From Biomphalaria glabrata (lineage: Eukaryota; Mollusca; Gastropoda; Planorbidae): DNA of 64,000 nucleotides. A model generated the notes under the pieces. The model made no database searches and had not been told where the DNA came from. It worked only from the letters and a program-made list of their open reading frames with translations. Every line of letters begins with the position of its first letter. The first letter of the stretch is position 1. Positions 21,471 to 34,213 of this stretch are shown piece by piece. The DNA lies in NCBI RefSeq assembly GCF_947242115.1, contig NC_074711.1, positions 32,603,102-32,667,101 on the forward strand, in the 5' to 3' direction. The position numbers were made by a program, and so were the translations under genes.

Positions 21471-22184
21471 CTCCCCTTAGCTTAGTAGCCTACATTTTCT
21501 GTGTAAAAACAAAATTAATTAATTATGATTAAATTGGTTGACTTTTAGCGGCCCCCGAAAGAGGAAAAGACGCTATTAGTTTTGTGTGGAACGTCTATCC
21601 GTCCGTCCTGTTTAGATCTCGTAAAATTGAAATGATAGTGAAAATCTGACATCATGATATTTTAGACCATTCAAAGTTCTGATGTGAAGGCTACTTTAAA
21701 AATCTAATTTTTTAAAATCACTTAACACCTATGCAAGCAGCTTTTTTTTTATAAAAAATATACCACTTTTATTCACTATTAATAGTAACAAATACGAAAG
21801 GCTCTTTAGTGGGGGAAATAGCTACCTATCATATTTTTAAAACATTTATGCAAATGGTTTGAGATTTTTTGTGAAAATTTCTTTTTACATTTGTAAGTTA
21901 ATTAAGTTCTGTGATACTAACTACTACATTTACACACACAAATTTTTTTTTTTTAAAGAGAAAAATCTGTTTAGTATGCATATGACTTGGACATAATTTA
22001 AATCAACAATTAATAAGTAGGTTTTCATATAATAATAATAATAATGAAAAAAGTCTACCTCAGCCTGTAAACTGCAGCATTAATGCCATAGAACACAGGA
22101 AATTATTTTATTCTTTTTCTTGAGGATTTGAATAAGAGATTAACCCTTTACAAAACAATTAGATATTCATATGACATCTGTTAG

Positions 22185-22345
22185 GCCAGGTTGACATCGA
22201 ACTTCACATTCACCTATGGTCTGTGGACCACTGGGGCACCATGCAAGATCTGTCAACCCTCTTTCTCCATTCATCTCTTCGAGGGCTGATTTTGAGTTAG
22301 TGTTTCCACACAAACTGTCTTTGTAACCTTGTTTTTTAATTGATT
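22185..22345 (-). mobile_element. LINE C-terminal fragment (DREEW family)
   Basis: Contains the block GGGGCACCATGCAAGATCTG then CTTTCTCCATTC, shared with 18590, 41020 and 48118. TTGAGTTAGTGTTTCCACAC recurs at about 25017-25040. Broken. Confidence 0.5.
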
Positions 22346-22869
22346 CACATGTTGTCATCGAGCATGAGCATGTATGCAACATTTATTGATGATGAGTAGA
22401 AGTGGTTGAAAAATTGGTAGCAAAAATCCAAACATACAAGAAAGATACTTAGTAAGTTAATATAAGCATTGTAATAAAAAAGCCACTACAATAGGGAATG
22501 CTCAGGACAAGACTTTTGATTCACTGAAAGAACAATTACAATTCATAAAAATATCCTAGTCAAATCTTTAAAAAAAATTTAATAAATAAATAAATAAAAA
22601 TGTGTGTATTTTGAACAGTATTTATTCATAAATAACAAAAGCAAACATCAACATTAATATAGAAAGTATATTACATTTTGTTTAAAATCAGAACTATGGA
22701 ACTCAGAAAGTCAGACCTTTCAACTAAATGCATTGAATCAAAGCTACAGCTTTGCTTTAAAAAAATGGAGATCTTTAAATTGTAAAAAAAAAAAAGAAAA
22801 AAAAAGAGTATTTCATTGTTTTCAAAGAATTTTTCTTGTATAAATTGCATTGTATTACATTTTTTTAAT

Positions 22870-23084
22870 GATACAGTTTATTTTTTCCCTTTTTTATATG
22901 CATATTACTCTTTTGGTCAAAGCAAAGTTGTAGTATAGACAGTATTTCATAAGACTGGTTACACTAGAATATGAGAAATTAAGGAGTATGAATGTAATTA
23001 CATTAAATTCAAAAGATACTTGTATATTTTAAATCCCAGAAAATCTAATGCCCATTAAAAAAAAAAAAGATAAATCTTTTGATG
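22870..23084 (-). other. 3' UTR of the PCGF gene
   Basis: Minus-strand sequence after the PCGF stop, with an AATAAA signal at 22882-22877 about 200 nt downstream. The cleavage site is not certain. Confidence 0.45.
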
Positions 23085-26000
23085 TCACCATTGGCCAATG
23101 TCATAGTTTAAATCTAAAATTTCCTGCAGATATAAAAAAAAATATAAATTTAATGCAGATTATCCAAAATAAAAAAAAAATGTCTATAAGAATGATATAA
23201 AAGTTATGGTCATGAAGCACTACCATAAAATGTCATTCACATAGTCAAAATGACAGTAAAGCTCTAACCAGTATCCTATCCCCCCCCCCCTCCATCAAAC
23301 CATTCTTCCAGAGTTGGTGGTTATAATAAAATGAGGAATACTAAACCCCTTTCCAGCCTACAGCCTGACAAGAGTAGACAACCATAGCTGATGTGATCTG
23401 CATCTGGTTGTTGGTCCACCATAGAAAATTCAGAGCTGGTCGAGGGTGAAGAGCCTCTCATCACTTGTGGCTATGAGAAGTCCCTTGTTAAGACTAACAG
23501 AGCAAGGGTACTTAACAACGAATCCTTTATAACATTAGAGTTGAACTAACAAGTGTTCTATATTACCTACTATAGGCCCAATAGACAGGAAGCTGCTCAG
23601 AACCATGCTTAATAAGGTCATGTCTGAAGACTTGTTACTTACAAATTTTGATTTCTACTCTCTACATACATATCATTTACCAAAGTATTCAACAAAATAT
23701 TTTGTTATAAAATATTATAAAATAGAGCCATGCCACATGCATATATTGGCAAGAGTAAGGTAACTATATTATATTGATTTTAGAGGTTAACTATTTAAAT
23801 CTACTTTATATATATATTTATATATATGTAGTACAATTGCCAATGAGAAATAAGCTAGACACTTACTCTGTCATGACAATACAAATCTTTCACAGCTTTA
23901 AGAGTGTGACTATTGTTGAGGCAAACATATCCTGAACGACTTGGACAATATAAGGCTATCTGTAAATAAAAATGATAGAGTCTAGACAAGTTTTTAAGAC
24001 TGTACTTTAATAAAGTATTAGTATTGAAGAATTTATCTCTACAAGATATCAGTTTTATCATATATATATATATAGTGAGAATCCTTAATAATTTTTTGAG
24101 AGTAAATAATCTGCAGGACTAAAAATAACACCTTGTGTGTGTCTTGAATTCGCAGTTTTTTCTTTAAAAATTCTGAAAGAGAATGTATAGTGGCACCCCC
24201 TGTGACCCGAATGTACTCTTTAGTCTGAAAAAACAAAATTGAAAAGAAAGTTTAGTAAACAAAAAGCAACATAAGAGAAAAAACAAACATCCTAAGTCAA
24301 AACAAGGATTTATATAGTATATTATATGGGAGGTAAGTCGTAACCACATAACCTGAGGACCTCCTGTATATATATATATTACTTATTTTTGTTTTCTTTT
24401 TAAAAAATATTTAATAGGCATTGGTTTGTGTTATTTATTACTGCACACATCAGAGGCAGTTATATACCATTAGAGTCTTACCAAAAGCCTTGAGATGTTT
24501 GAGCAAAGGAAAAGATTTCTTCTAGAGGCCAGGAAATAATATAGACTATTAGCCAAGCTCCCTGTACCCAAAGGTTATCCCCTAAATTAGATAATCATTT
24601 AAGGGCTAGAGAGTTCTTCTGACTTTTTTTTACCATGTACTCAGTACTTTGAAAGCTCAATGGAGGTTGTGTTTCCTTTTCCCTGTTCGCCTATTTCTTC
24701 TTAGTAGTAAAAGGATGCCATGAGGAGGGTAGCAAAATACTACTCCAGATGTTGCCATTAATTCAATTGAACTTGATACAAGATTTAATGGACAATGACT
24801 AGTGTATTTAAAACTAGTACACATGCAACTGTTGCTGATAAATTTCTTAGTCTACTTGTAGAAAATCTGAAAAGCATGCAATGTTCAAGCTCCACAGGAA
24901 ACAAGAAGGAGAGAGATAGGTTAGTGGTTCGTACTTTCTGATATGTGTGCTGAAAATATAAAAACATGTCTGTCTACTGTATTGCAGACCCATGGGTCAA
25001 CCTGTAATGGCCTCTCTGAGTTAGTGTGAAAACACAAACTCTCTTTGTAATCTTTATTTTTCTTCAAGATTTTATAACTCTAATTAATTATAATTTTAGA
25101 TTCAAAATCAAGATAGGTAAAAAGTTGACTAAAAGAGAAAAAAGCAACATTGTCATCTTTTTAATATACAGATATGAATGATACTTACCAAATTATGAAT
25201 ATCATCTTTAGCCCTGTAAAGAAATTGTACGGATATAAAAATTTAAGAGTTCATGATCAGTCAGCGATATTATAAATTTAAAAAAAAACAACAACAAAAC
25301 AACTTTCAATCCTTATCAAACTGTTATTAAAATAAAGTTCCAATTAAATAAATTCAATTAATTTAAACCTTCAAACTGTAAAATACTCACTCTAAACATT
25401 TTAACCTTAAAGAAATAGGAGGGACATACAAATGTTTGTAAGAGGAATGTCTGGGTGGGGTAGGGAGAATGGCAGGTTGAGCCTTGACTGCTACTCGTGT
25501 TTGTGTTTCTAAAAATAAAAAAAACCCATTAGGTTAGGTTTTATTCAATTCTACATTTTTGTATCAATCAACTGACTCATAATGAAAAAAATATTACAGA
25601 TCTGTCAATTATTTAAAAAAGAATACATACAAGAATTAAAAACCTACTATTTATTTCTCTATTATGCTTTTCGTAGAAAGCCTTTTCTTTCATCAATTCA
25701 TCTGAAAAAAAAAAAGTTTGTTTTTTTTAACAAAAGAAAGTTAATTTTCTAAAACTGTTCAATAATCTATATCATAAAAATAAAGAGGGAAAAACTTGTT
25801 ATTTTAAATGAAAGTTTCTTTTCTATGTGACAATGCAACTGAGATTTAAGTAAGGCTAAAGCATGTGACAAATGTAGCAACGGGAGGAGAAAAGCTCTAG
25901 AAAACAGGTGCTAACAATGTCAGAAAAACTGGTTGCTTATTTTCATGATTTTATTTATGAATAGATCTTATTAAATTATTTTAAAGAGAATTACTATAAA

Positions 26001-29000
26001 TATAAATATTCTTATCTAGTATCTTCTTTTTAATTTTAAGGGACAATTTCAATAAAAAAAAATTGTCCAGAAGTCAAGTCTATTCTTTAGTTCCCCTTTC
26101 AGACTTGTGGTCTATAGGGCAAATGATATAAAGGTCATCTGTTTCTGTGGCCTACGGTTAACGAGGGTGTCACGTGGCAAGCACGACTAACCGCCTTTAC
26201 TTTTCCCCAACTAATGTCAGTTACCCATTAGAGCCGGGTGGACTCCGAGACGCCCAAAGATCATGATCAGAATTCAAACCCGTGACCCCTGGTTTGGAAG
26301 CCAAGTGCTTTACAGCTCAGCCGCCGCACCTTCTATTCTTTTCTATATTTAAATGCATGGTCTAAACTAAAAAAAAAATTTTAATCCTTGCCTTGTCTTT
26401 CACTTTTTATTACATAAAATTGGAGGCTTCGAGCCTTTTAAATCTAAAAAAATATTACTAGACACATGTATTACAAGTTTCGGATGTTCCTTCAGAGTTT
26501 GAAAATAATCTACATAACATCCTAACCCAAACCTCCTGTGGACAATGGGGAATGGCGGCAGGCAAAGTAAAAACCATGAATCATCAAAACAACAGAATGA
26601 CAGTCCAGCATGCATACCAAATGACCAAGCAGCAAGTTCAAAGTATGATGTGAGAAAACCATAACAGCAACTCCTCATCTTTTATTATAAGATATTACAA
26701 ATATGATTTATCTGGTAAAGAGTACTGGGAAACATGCTTCTTGAGGATAGCAATAAATAAAAATGAAATGTGATAAGCAAGAAGAAATGAAGAATAAATA
26801 TCTATAATAAGGCAGAGTAAAGGCATCCAGAGACTATCCCTCTTGAAAAAATTAGCTGGCACAGATTGGGGAGCTAATCACAACATCCTGAAAAAGACCT
26901 ATACCAGTTATGTAAGACCTGTACTAGAATATGGTGCCACAGCATGGGGCTCAGCAGCCCAAACCAACCTAAGAAAAATAGACAAGGTTCAAAATATTGG
27001 TCTAAGGATAATGACAGGAGCAATCAAAACAACAACCATAAGAGCTATGGAGGAAACCGCTGCCCTGATCTCTCTGGATGAAAGAAGAGAAATAAAAATC
27101 CTTTCCCAATTCACTAAATTGGAAACCTTGGAGAGGCACCCACTCAGAACAAAAATCCACAAAACTGGCACAAAAAACCGTCTCAAAAGGACCAATTTCA
27201 TACAGGAATCTCTAAACCTAAAAAGAAACACCAACTTGAAAAAATTACTCTGGAATCCTCAATACACTATAATGAATCTCCTCCCTGGGACGAAAGCCCT
27301 CTTCCTACTATAAGGGACCATATTGAAAACATAAAAAGAAAATCTGATTACAGACCAACAGAGCTCAAGGAAATAGTGAACTGTTTTCTACATACCAATT
27401 ACCCTAGCAATCAGTGGATCAGAGTTTACACGGATGGCTCATCCCATAAAGCCACCACAAATGGAGGAGCTGGAATACTTATCGAATGGCCAGATGGAGG
27501 AAAACTAGAAAAATCCTTTGCAACTGGAGAGCTCTCTGACAGTCACAGAGCAGAAAGGGAAGCACTAGCACTAGCTGCTACCATGCTAGCAAATCATCCA
27601 AGTTCCCCTCACAGTCAGATTGTCTTTCTAACAGACGCGAAAACAACCCTCCAAAGCTTGCAAAACTCTGATTCCCCTTATATTAAAAACCTCAGAACAG
27701 CACTTACAAAGCTCAACAACAACAGCAAAAAAACTGTTATTCAATGGATACCAGCTCACATACAACTAGCAGGAAATGAGAAGGCTGACACACTCGCCAA
27801 GATTGGGAGAACAAACTCACAAGTAAACTCTGCACTCTATCCAGAAGAAATTAATTGTAGATAAAATAAATGAGAAATGGACATCCAAATCACAAGAAAG
27901 ATGACGCTTACTATAAGCTGTCCCGACAAGACCAACGTCTAATCTTTCGACTCAGGACCGGACACAACAGAATGCGACAACACATGTTCCGGAAGCTCAA
28001 AATTGGAACCAGTGAAATCTGCCCATGTGGAGTATCACCAGAAAATGCCGACCACGTCCTCCAAAACTGCTCTCTCTACCAAGAGGCCCGTATAAGACAT
28101 TGGGCCCAAATCACCCCAATAGAAAGAAAACTATATGGAGAGCTCCCTGATTTGGAAACCACTGCGCAGTTCATCTCATGTATTGGTCTAGTCATATGAA
28201 CACTCCAACATAACAATGAGAACGATGAAGAAGAAGAAGAAGGCTTGTCTTCGAGTCCGAAAATTAATGAGGAATGCAGTATTTCCCATGGCTATGCAGT
28301 CCCAGCTGTGACCTACATATTTTGCTCCATCCAGGGCAAGCATAACATTGTCTGCCGGTGGTCGATTTAGATTTTCTTTTCGCTGTCTGCGCCTGTCCTC
28401 TGCAGCAGATTTTCTTTTGGTATGAATTACTGTTTCAACTTCCTCAAATGTCGGTGAGTCAAATTTCCGGAGGAACATTTGCTAGTGATATGTGCCTTTT
28501 GTCGAGCTCCTTTCTCATCACCAAATAGCAGGCTGTAGTGTTCTGTCGATTCTGTCCACCCTATTAACTGGTATGGCGGATATACTAATTATCTAGAGCC
28601 TGGCTGCAAAAACACTTTCATTTGTCTACACTGCTAAAGAGGCTGCATACATCATACACTGCCTGTTCTCCTTAAATACTATATTACACATATCCCTAAA
28701 TTTATTTAATTTGAAAACTAAAAATCATCACATCCATGTGTAGAATGCCACTGTAAGTTACACTACAGCACACATTGTGTTAAGGCTTTTTTTTAATCTC
28801 AAGAACTAAGAGCCTAAATACAAAACAATAAGTAACTTTTACTATGAAAGAAAAATAAAAACCAACATTAAAACCATTTTAATAAAAGAAGAAAAGGGCT
28901 AATAATAAATAGGTTTCAATTAATCAAAAGAGAACTATGGTCATTTTTTGACTGAACTGCAGTTATATCACAGAAACTTAAAAAATATTGATTAAAATGT

Positions 29001-29768
29001 TTACATCACAAAAAAAAATGCAACCTAAAATTACCTTTTTCTACATGAGGAAGAAGTGCATAGACAATGTCTTGCAAAAGACCATCAAACCTTAAATAGA
29101 CAGAAATAAAATTAAAGATAGCAATAAGACATGAAATAAAAGTAGGCCTACTATAGGACAAAGTTACATCCCTCTAAATAAATTTCTACATTAACATACA
29201 GCTTACCTTATGTGAACAAAAGGATCTGTAGGATGGATGAGAATGGCACACATTGGACAATTCAAACTTCTGTCTAGGTGTTTTACAATGCAATTTTTGC
29301 AGACTGAAATAAAACCATTTTTTTTTTAAATCAAGCAACATGGCTGAAAAAGATAAAAATATATGAGCACACAGAAAAAAAAAAAAAAAGAAGATATTAC
29401 AGAATCTATTTAAGTAATATTGTTTGTCACTAAGATCTTGTAAAAAAAAAAACGTAATAAAACCAACCAAATTTCCAAACTTTTTGCCATGAAAATGTTA
29501 GAATTTTTATAATTTTTTTTTTACAATATTATTGCCTACTTGAATCTATGAAGTATCTGTTATTGATACATTTATTGTTTGAGGACTTACAAGAATGCAT
29601 ACACTCTGTGATTGTGCATGCTTCATACAGATATCCTTGACACAGACCACATATCAAGTGTGGGTTGACTGACTGGATTGGTATCCATAATATGTTCTGG
29701 TCATCTATTCTTCTGGGTGACAGATGCTTCACTTTTTGAGCATCATCCCCTTCAGCAGCACTAGTCAT
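23085..29768 (-). CDS. Polycomb-group RING finger protein (PCGF family), 9 coding exons
   Basis: Predicted nuclear PRC1 subunit. PCGF proteins pair with RING1 to ubiquitinate histone H2A. Coding exons, minus strand: 29768-29591, 29303-29207, 29090-29035, 25701-25648, 25508-25391, 25213-25189 (25 nt), 24224-24132, 23959-23867, 23123-23085. All borders are GT-AG, phases agree, and 753 nt give 250 residues, the usual PCGF1/3/5 size. The C3HC4 RING covers residues 40-78 (C40, C43, C56, H58, C61, C64, C75, C78; TITECMHSFCKNC). DGLLQDIVYALLP follows at about 93-105. Residues 145-248 form a RAWUL-like domain (TKEYIRVTGGATIHSL, NNSHTLKAVKDLY). I chose the ATG giving MTSAAEGDD because an acceptor (GATATTAG) ends two bases before it. 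Subtype among PCGF1/3/5/6 is not assigned. The 3.3-kb intron 25702-29034 holds several transposons. The gene looks intact. Confidence 0.92.
26089..26331 (-). mobile_element. tRNA-derived SINE (family 1) in PCGF intron
   Basis: On the minus strand a tRNA head (GGCGGCTGAGCTGTAAAGCA, B box GGGTTTGAATTC) is followed by a conserved body (GGCTCTAATGGGTAACTGAC, CAGAAACAGATGACC, and finally CTGAAAGGGG). TCTATTCTTT flanks both sides (26079-26088, 26332-26341), a 10-bp target duplication. Related copies are at 36958 and 51528. Confidence 0.85.
26455..26645 (-). mobile_element. tRNA-headed SINE (family 2) in PCGF intron
   Basis: Same family as 6772-6955. On the minus strand the order is a tRNA-like head with TGGACTGTCATTCTG, then GCCATTCCCCATTGTCCAC, and finally GGAACATCCGAAACTTG. 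Degenerate. Confidence 0.65.
26819..28242 (+). mobile_element. I-clade LINE (Nimbus-like) 3' half in PCGF intron
   Basis: 5'-truncated non-LTR retrotransposon. The first frame (26843-27313) holds the end of the reverse transcriptase thumb (YVRPVLEYGATAWGSA, VQNIGLRIMTGA). Then comes a complete RNase H domain (27376-27864: YTDGSSH, SHRAEREALALA, FLTDAKTTLQSLQ, WIPAHIQLAGNEKADTLAK). Last is a C-terminal zinc-binding segment (27870-28199: RLRTGHNRMRQHM, CPCGVSPENADHVLQNC). Frames break between these blocks. It ends in a (GAA)n tail at 28225-28242. RNase H plus the CPCG finger fits the I clade, and Nimbus of Biomphalaria is the relative I recall, unverified. Opposite in direction to the host gene. 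Confidence 0.88.
28243..28480 (-). mobile_element. C2H2-ended LINE fragment, tail to tail with the I-clade LINE
   Basis: On the minus strand one frame reads CPGWSKICRSQLGLHSHGKY with CIPH, preceded by basic coding sequence (KRKSAAEDRRRQRKENLN in an adjacent frame). The 3' tail on this strand is (TTC)n, the same bases as the (GAA)n tail of the neighbouring LINE. Confidence 0.65.
28500..29030. other. Intron sequence, nothing recognised
   Basis: Rest of the large PCGF intron. AT-rich, with no open frame or repeat I could match. Confidence 0.5.
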
Positions 29769-30188
29769 TGCTAATATCAAGAGAAAACTGTTGAGAGATT
29801 ATATAAAGACAAATTAATTGGACAGGCACATTTTATACAGTCACAAAGTTGCCACATACATAGGCTAATTGTTTTGCAAGAAGTAGAGTAAGTGGAATAG
29901 CCTGGATCAAAAAGAATGGTAGCCTAGGCATTTAGCAATGGCTATAAAGTATGTAATGCACATAATATTATTATTATTGCTTCTGTATAGGACATCATTC
30001 ATTAATGCCTCATTAAAATGCTCAGTGCATATATTAAATTATTTAATAAAATAAAAAATTATGTTTTAGTAAGTATACTCTCCTTGAAATTAGTGTCAGA
30101 AAACTCAAATTTTTCAATCAAAATAATTTGCACTGAAAGAGTTAATAAATACTTGCATTACTTGATTTAATTCCCCCTTTAGACTCAC

Positions 30189-30241
30189 CTTAATAAAAGT
30201 TAACCTTGACAGAAAAAACAAAGAGACACCGATCAGTATAC
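30189..30241 (-). other. Likely 5' noncoding exon of the PCGF gene
   Basis: Minus strand. A strong acceptor (T-rich tract then CAG) precedes 30241 and a donor AAG|GTGAGTC follows 30189, leaving a 53-nt exon without an ATG. It sits 420 bp upstream of the first coding exon, which itself has an acceptor just before its ATG. Confidence 0.5.
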
Positions 30242-30589
30242 CTGAAAAAAAAAAATTCAATAAAATTTCAAAGACTAACCACTTCTAATGTTTGTTAGTT
30301 TGTTGATTTAGAATAGGATTCTACATTAAATTAATGTTCTGACTAATCAACAAAAATTATAACTTGAATCTATAGATGTTAAAAAATGTAAAATATAAAA
30401 AAATAATTTAAAAAATAAGACTATTCCTTCTTTAGGAAGCTGATGACTATTTTGTAAGTGCTAATATTATACTTTTCAAACAAATATTGAGTTATAATTA
30501 CCCCACCCCAATGCCCTCTATCCAAGAAAATATCATAGTTCCAGAAAGTCTGTGTTCAGATTTAATAATATATATTATAACAATAACAA

Positions 30590-32660
30590 TCTATGAATGA
30601 TACATACATATAGATCTATAGATCTTTATATTAAATACAGAGATACTCTGTCTAAATTTCTAAAAGAGTATATTACTGTACTATTTACTAATATTACTTA
30701 GGACTTAGTCTTAGTACTATTACTATCTACATAATTAGTCTATAGTCTATGGCCACTAGATCTATATACTATAATATTACTATAAAATTGAAAATATTGT
30801 TGTAACCCTGCCTTGCACCAGTGCTTGAGGTGCGCACTAGTGAACGTAAACAGGAAGACACTAGAATGGAGAGAATAACAGTGCATCAGGGATTATAAAG
30901 AGTCTGAATGTTTGGAAACTAAGAAGCCAGCTTTTGTGCTGCCTGAAGGTTGTAGAAGGGACCTGGAGCGAAGCGGGGAAGGCTGTCGTTGGTCCACATT
31001 CGGGTTGCTGTCTAAAGGACTGGTCAATTAGTAGCAAGACTCTGAGGAAGCTGAAGGGTGTTATGTGTTTGTCCTAGTGAATAAACACCTGTCTTTATTT
31101 CCTGTTAAACTTTCTTGAGTTGCCTGCCTTTATGTTGAGTGCCTACCCTAAAGTTACAACAATATATTATATATTATATAGATCTAGACTAGAGTCTGTA
31201 CTCCAGATTTCTAGACCTAGAGTAATCTAGAACTAGATTAGATCAAGAATGTTTAGATAATAACTGTATAGTGTATAAAATTAACATCATTATTTTTTAT
31301 ATATTATATAGGTCTTGTCTTAGATCTAGATCTTATTATATAAATTCTATAGTATACTAAGACTATAGTCATGGTATAATTTGGCTATAAGTCTAGAATA
31401 GCTAGATTCTATCTGTAACTAGATCTATGTCTACACTACTATCATCTGTCTATTAGTCTATAACTATAGTGACACTTTAGTCTATAGTCATATTATAGAT
31501 TTAATAGATCTAGAATCTAGACTATACTGACTGTAGTATAGATTCTAAGTCTAAGTCCTAGACTCTTAGATTTAGATATAAGTCTAGGACCTAGGACTAG
31601 ATTAGAATCTAGAAACTAAGATAGATCAGATCTAATAAGATTCTAAGTAGATCTCTAAAAAGACTCTATATAGGTCTAGAACTAGATTCTATATTACATA
31701 AATAAATAATTATATACTTATAGGCTATAGATTACTATAGATTATATATCTAGACTTAGACCTATAGGCTATAGTCTATAGTGACTTATAGTCGTATAGG
31801 TATAGTATAGTATAGCCTATGCCTATCCTATAGATTTTAATTAGATCTACTTACTACTAGTCTAGAATCTAGATAGGATTAATATCTCTGATCAGTGATC
31901 TAATAAACTCTAACTAGAATTATTTTATTACTAGATCTAGATCTATGAATATAGACAATATAGTATATATATATGCTATTAGTAATTAGACTAATTAGTA
32001 GTAGACTCTCTGTCTCTATACTATACTACTATATAGATCTACTTAATACTATTAAAATCTAGTCATTAGATTAGTCTAGTGACACTCTATAAATAGTCTG
32101 TAGAAGTCTAGATCTATATTTATCTAAAATCTAAAATTCTAAATCCAATAATCTATAATATAATATAAATAATTAAATATAATAAACTTATTGTTCTATA
32201 ATGTTATAATCTATAAGTTGATCTATAATAATTAATAAATTATTTTAAATAGGCCTAAAGCTAAAAGTAAAGTGCCCTAAAGTTTAGTCTTTAGAATGTG
32301 GCCAATTTACACTGATTTACTGAGCATTTACATCTAGAGAATATCATACCTCTGGCTCTGCCTCTGATATAATAGACTATAGTACTATAGATTTAGCCAA
32401 ATCAAGACTAGATCTATCACTATCGTAGATCTAAACAAGAGTCTAGATCTATATATAGTATATATAATAAATCTAGATTATTCTAGATCATGGACTAGAG
32501 TCTATAGTCTAGACTAGACCTCAATGTAGATCTAAAGAAACCGTCAACGTGACTGCCAACTCTCCAGACATGTGTACCTCTCTAGGACAAACAAACGTTG
32601 TTCAAAAACTACTAACTAGCCTATAAGCTAGGTCTAGAACTAGATGGGCCTAGATCTAAC
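30590..32660. repeat. TAGATCTA-rich low-complexity tract
   Basis: About 2 kb in which CTAGATCT, TCTAGA, AGTCTAG and TATAGTCTATAG variants recur on both strands at irregular spacing, broken only by the solo LTR at 30798-31161. No coding frame. Similar tracts are at 14330-14660 and 16130-16310. It lies upstream of the PCGF gene and may include its promoter, but no core element is identifiable. Confidence 0.65.
30798..31161 (+). mobile_element. Solo LTR (Gypsy-like)
   Basis: A 364-bp block starting TGTTGTAAC and ending GTTACAACA (9-bp inverted termini), with GTGAATAAACACC as polyadenylation signal near its 3' end. ATAT flanks both sides (30794-30797, 31162-31165), a 4-bp target duplication. No interior sequence or partner LTR, so it is the fossil scar of a recombined element. 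Its base composition stands out from the AT-rich tract around it. Confidence 0.85.
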
Positions 32661-32851
32661 TTAAGACCAGCATTTTTGCGCCTTTTTACCACTCTATAGA
32701 TTCTATAGGCATACTCTTATCAGACTATCTTGCCCCATAATCAAGATAGACAATCCAAACTTGATGAATTAACGTGCATTACTGTATAATTTATAATTAC
32801 CAGGTGACCGCCGAGCCTCGCTCGTTTGAATAATTTGTATAGGCATAGGAA

Positions 32852-34213
32852 CAGTGGCGTAGCATCTATGGCGCGAAGGGGTTCAATGAACCCGGGCCCA
32901 CAACAAACAATAGCTCTAGGGTCCAACAGCTGTGGCGTAGCAACCATGGCGCGAAGGAGCTCATTACGCTTGGGCCCATGACTCAAGGCCAGTTGTAGCC
33001 AACATTAGAACTTAGGAAGAACATTTGTTTGTTCATTTGAAACACTTTTAAGTAGTTTAACTCTGTTAAGAAGCTGTAAAAACATTGACTTTTAAGACAC
33101 TATTACTTATATGCGGTCCTATTTAAATCAAACGTTATGACATAATTTCTTTTTTTTAATGAAAAAGGTACGATCTTTACATTGGAATGTCTTTGCATTT
33201 AGTTTACTCATTTTTTGTCACACACTAAATTTGTCTTATTGGCTCGAGAGGAGCCCATCAAGATGTTCTTGAACCCGGAGTACTAGTGTGATATTTACTT
33301 GTGTAGCAGGGAGTGGTTACATCCTATAGTCATCGCAGTAATGGTGTGATATTTACTTGTGTAGCAGGCAGTGGTTAAGTCGTATACATCTACAGTCTCT
33401 GGCCATCACCTAAATTAAAATTTAACTTAACACTAATAGTCCAATATTTAAACTACATGCTTACATATTACTTCCTAATGTGTCTTAAAACGAATATAGA
33501 TATTAATTAATAATATCGTTTTATCCCGTGCTTTTAAGAAAGTGCGCTTATAATACTGTCTCTAATTCAGTCACAATTAATAAGAAGCACTGGCACTTGA
33601 TTTCCAACATCAATTCGGTCCATCACCAAGCCGTGTTTATGCCATCTCCCATTTAGCTCGAGCCTGTCACACAAGTCCTGGGTTGAATCCCCATACTAAA
33701 TGAAATATAGATGTGAAATGTTTTCTTGGAGGTTCAGTGAGTGCCTATTTAAATTATTCCGATAGCGGATTCCAGCGGTGGTTGATTTTGAAACCAATAC
33801 GATGCCAATGCCCATACATTCTCATCGTATGACCTCAAAACCATCCATTCAAAGTTTTTTTTTTGTTTTTTTTTTTGCGGTGGTTGATTTTGAAACCAAT
33901 ACGATGCCAATGCCCATACATTCTCATCGTATGACCTCAAAACCATCCATTCGAAGTTTGTTTCTTTGTTTTCTAGCGATGGTTGATTTTGAAACCAATA
34001 CGGTGCAATGCCCACTCATTCACATCGTATATGACCTTAAAACCATCCATTCGAATAACTTATTTTTTTTAAAAAGGTACGATCTTTACATGGGAATGTC
34101 TTTGCATTTAGATTACTCATTTTTGTCACACACTAAATTTGTTTTATTGGTTGGAGGGGGACCCACCGAGATGTTCTTGAACCCGGGCCCACGGGTACCT
34201 TGCTACGCCACTG
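32852..34213. mobile_element. Non-autonomous hAT-like element, 1.36 kb
   Basis: Ends CAGTGGCGTAGCATC (left) and, on the other strand from 34213, CAGTGGCGTAGCAAGG. Flanks CATAGGAA (32844-32851) and CATATGAA (34214-34221) match at 7 of 8 bases, as expected of an aged hAT target duplication. Inside are a second CGTAGC-type block near 32934, direct repeats of about 120 bp at 33166-33290 and 34075-34190 (GGTACGATCTTTACAT), and a three-unit tandem array. No transposase frame. Confidence 0.8.
33775..34055. repeat. Three-unit tandem repeat, about 100 bp each
   Basis: Units start at 33775, 33877 and 33976 and share GGTTGATTTTGAAACCAATA and AAAACCATCCATTCGAA. Differences are mostly in the T-rich linker and the third unit. 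It sits inside the hAT-like element. Open frames on both strands are by-products. Confidence 0.9.

Noticed and set aside
26843-28199. A host RNase H gene
   Set aside because: The RNase H block is preceded by a reverse transcriptase end, followed by a CPCG finger and a GAA tail, so it is a LINE.
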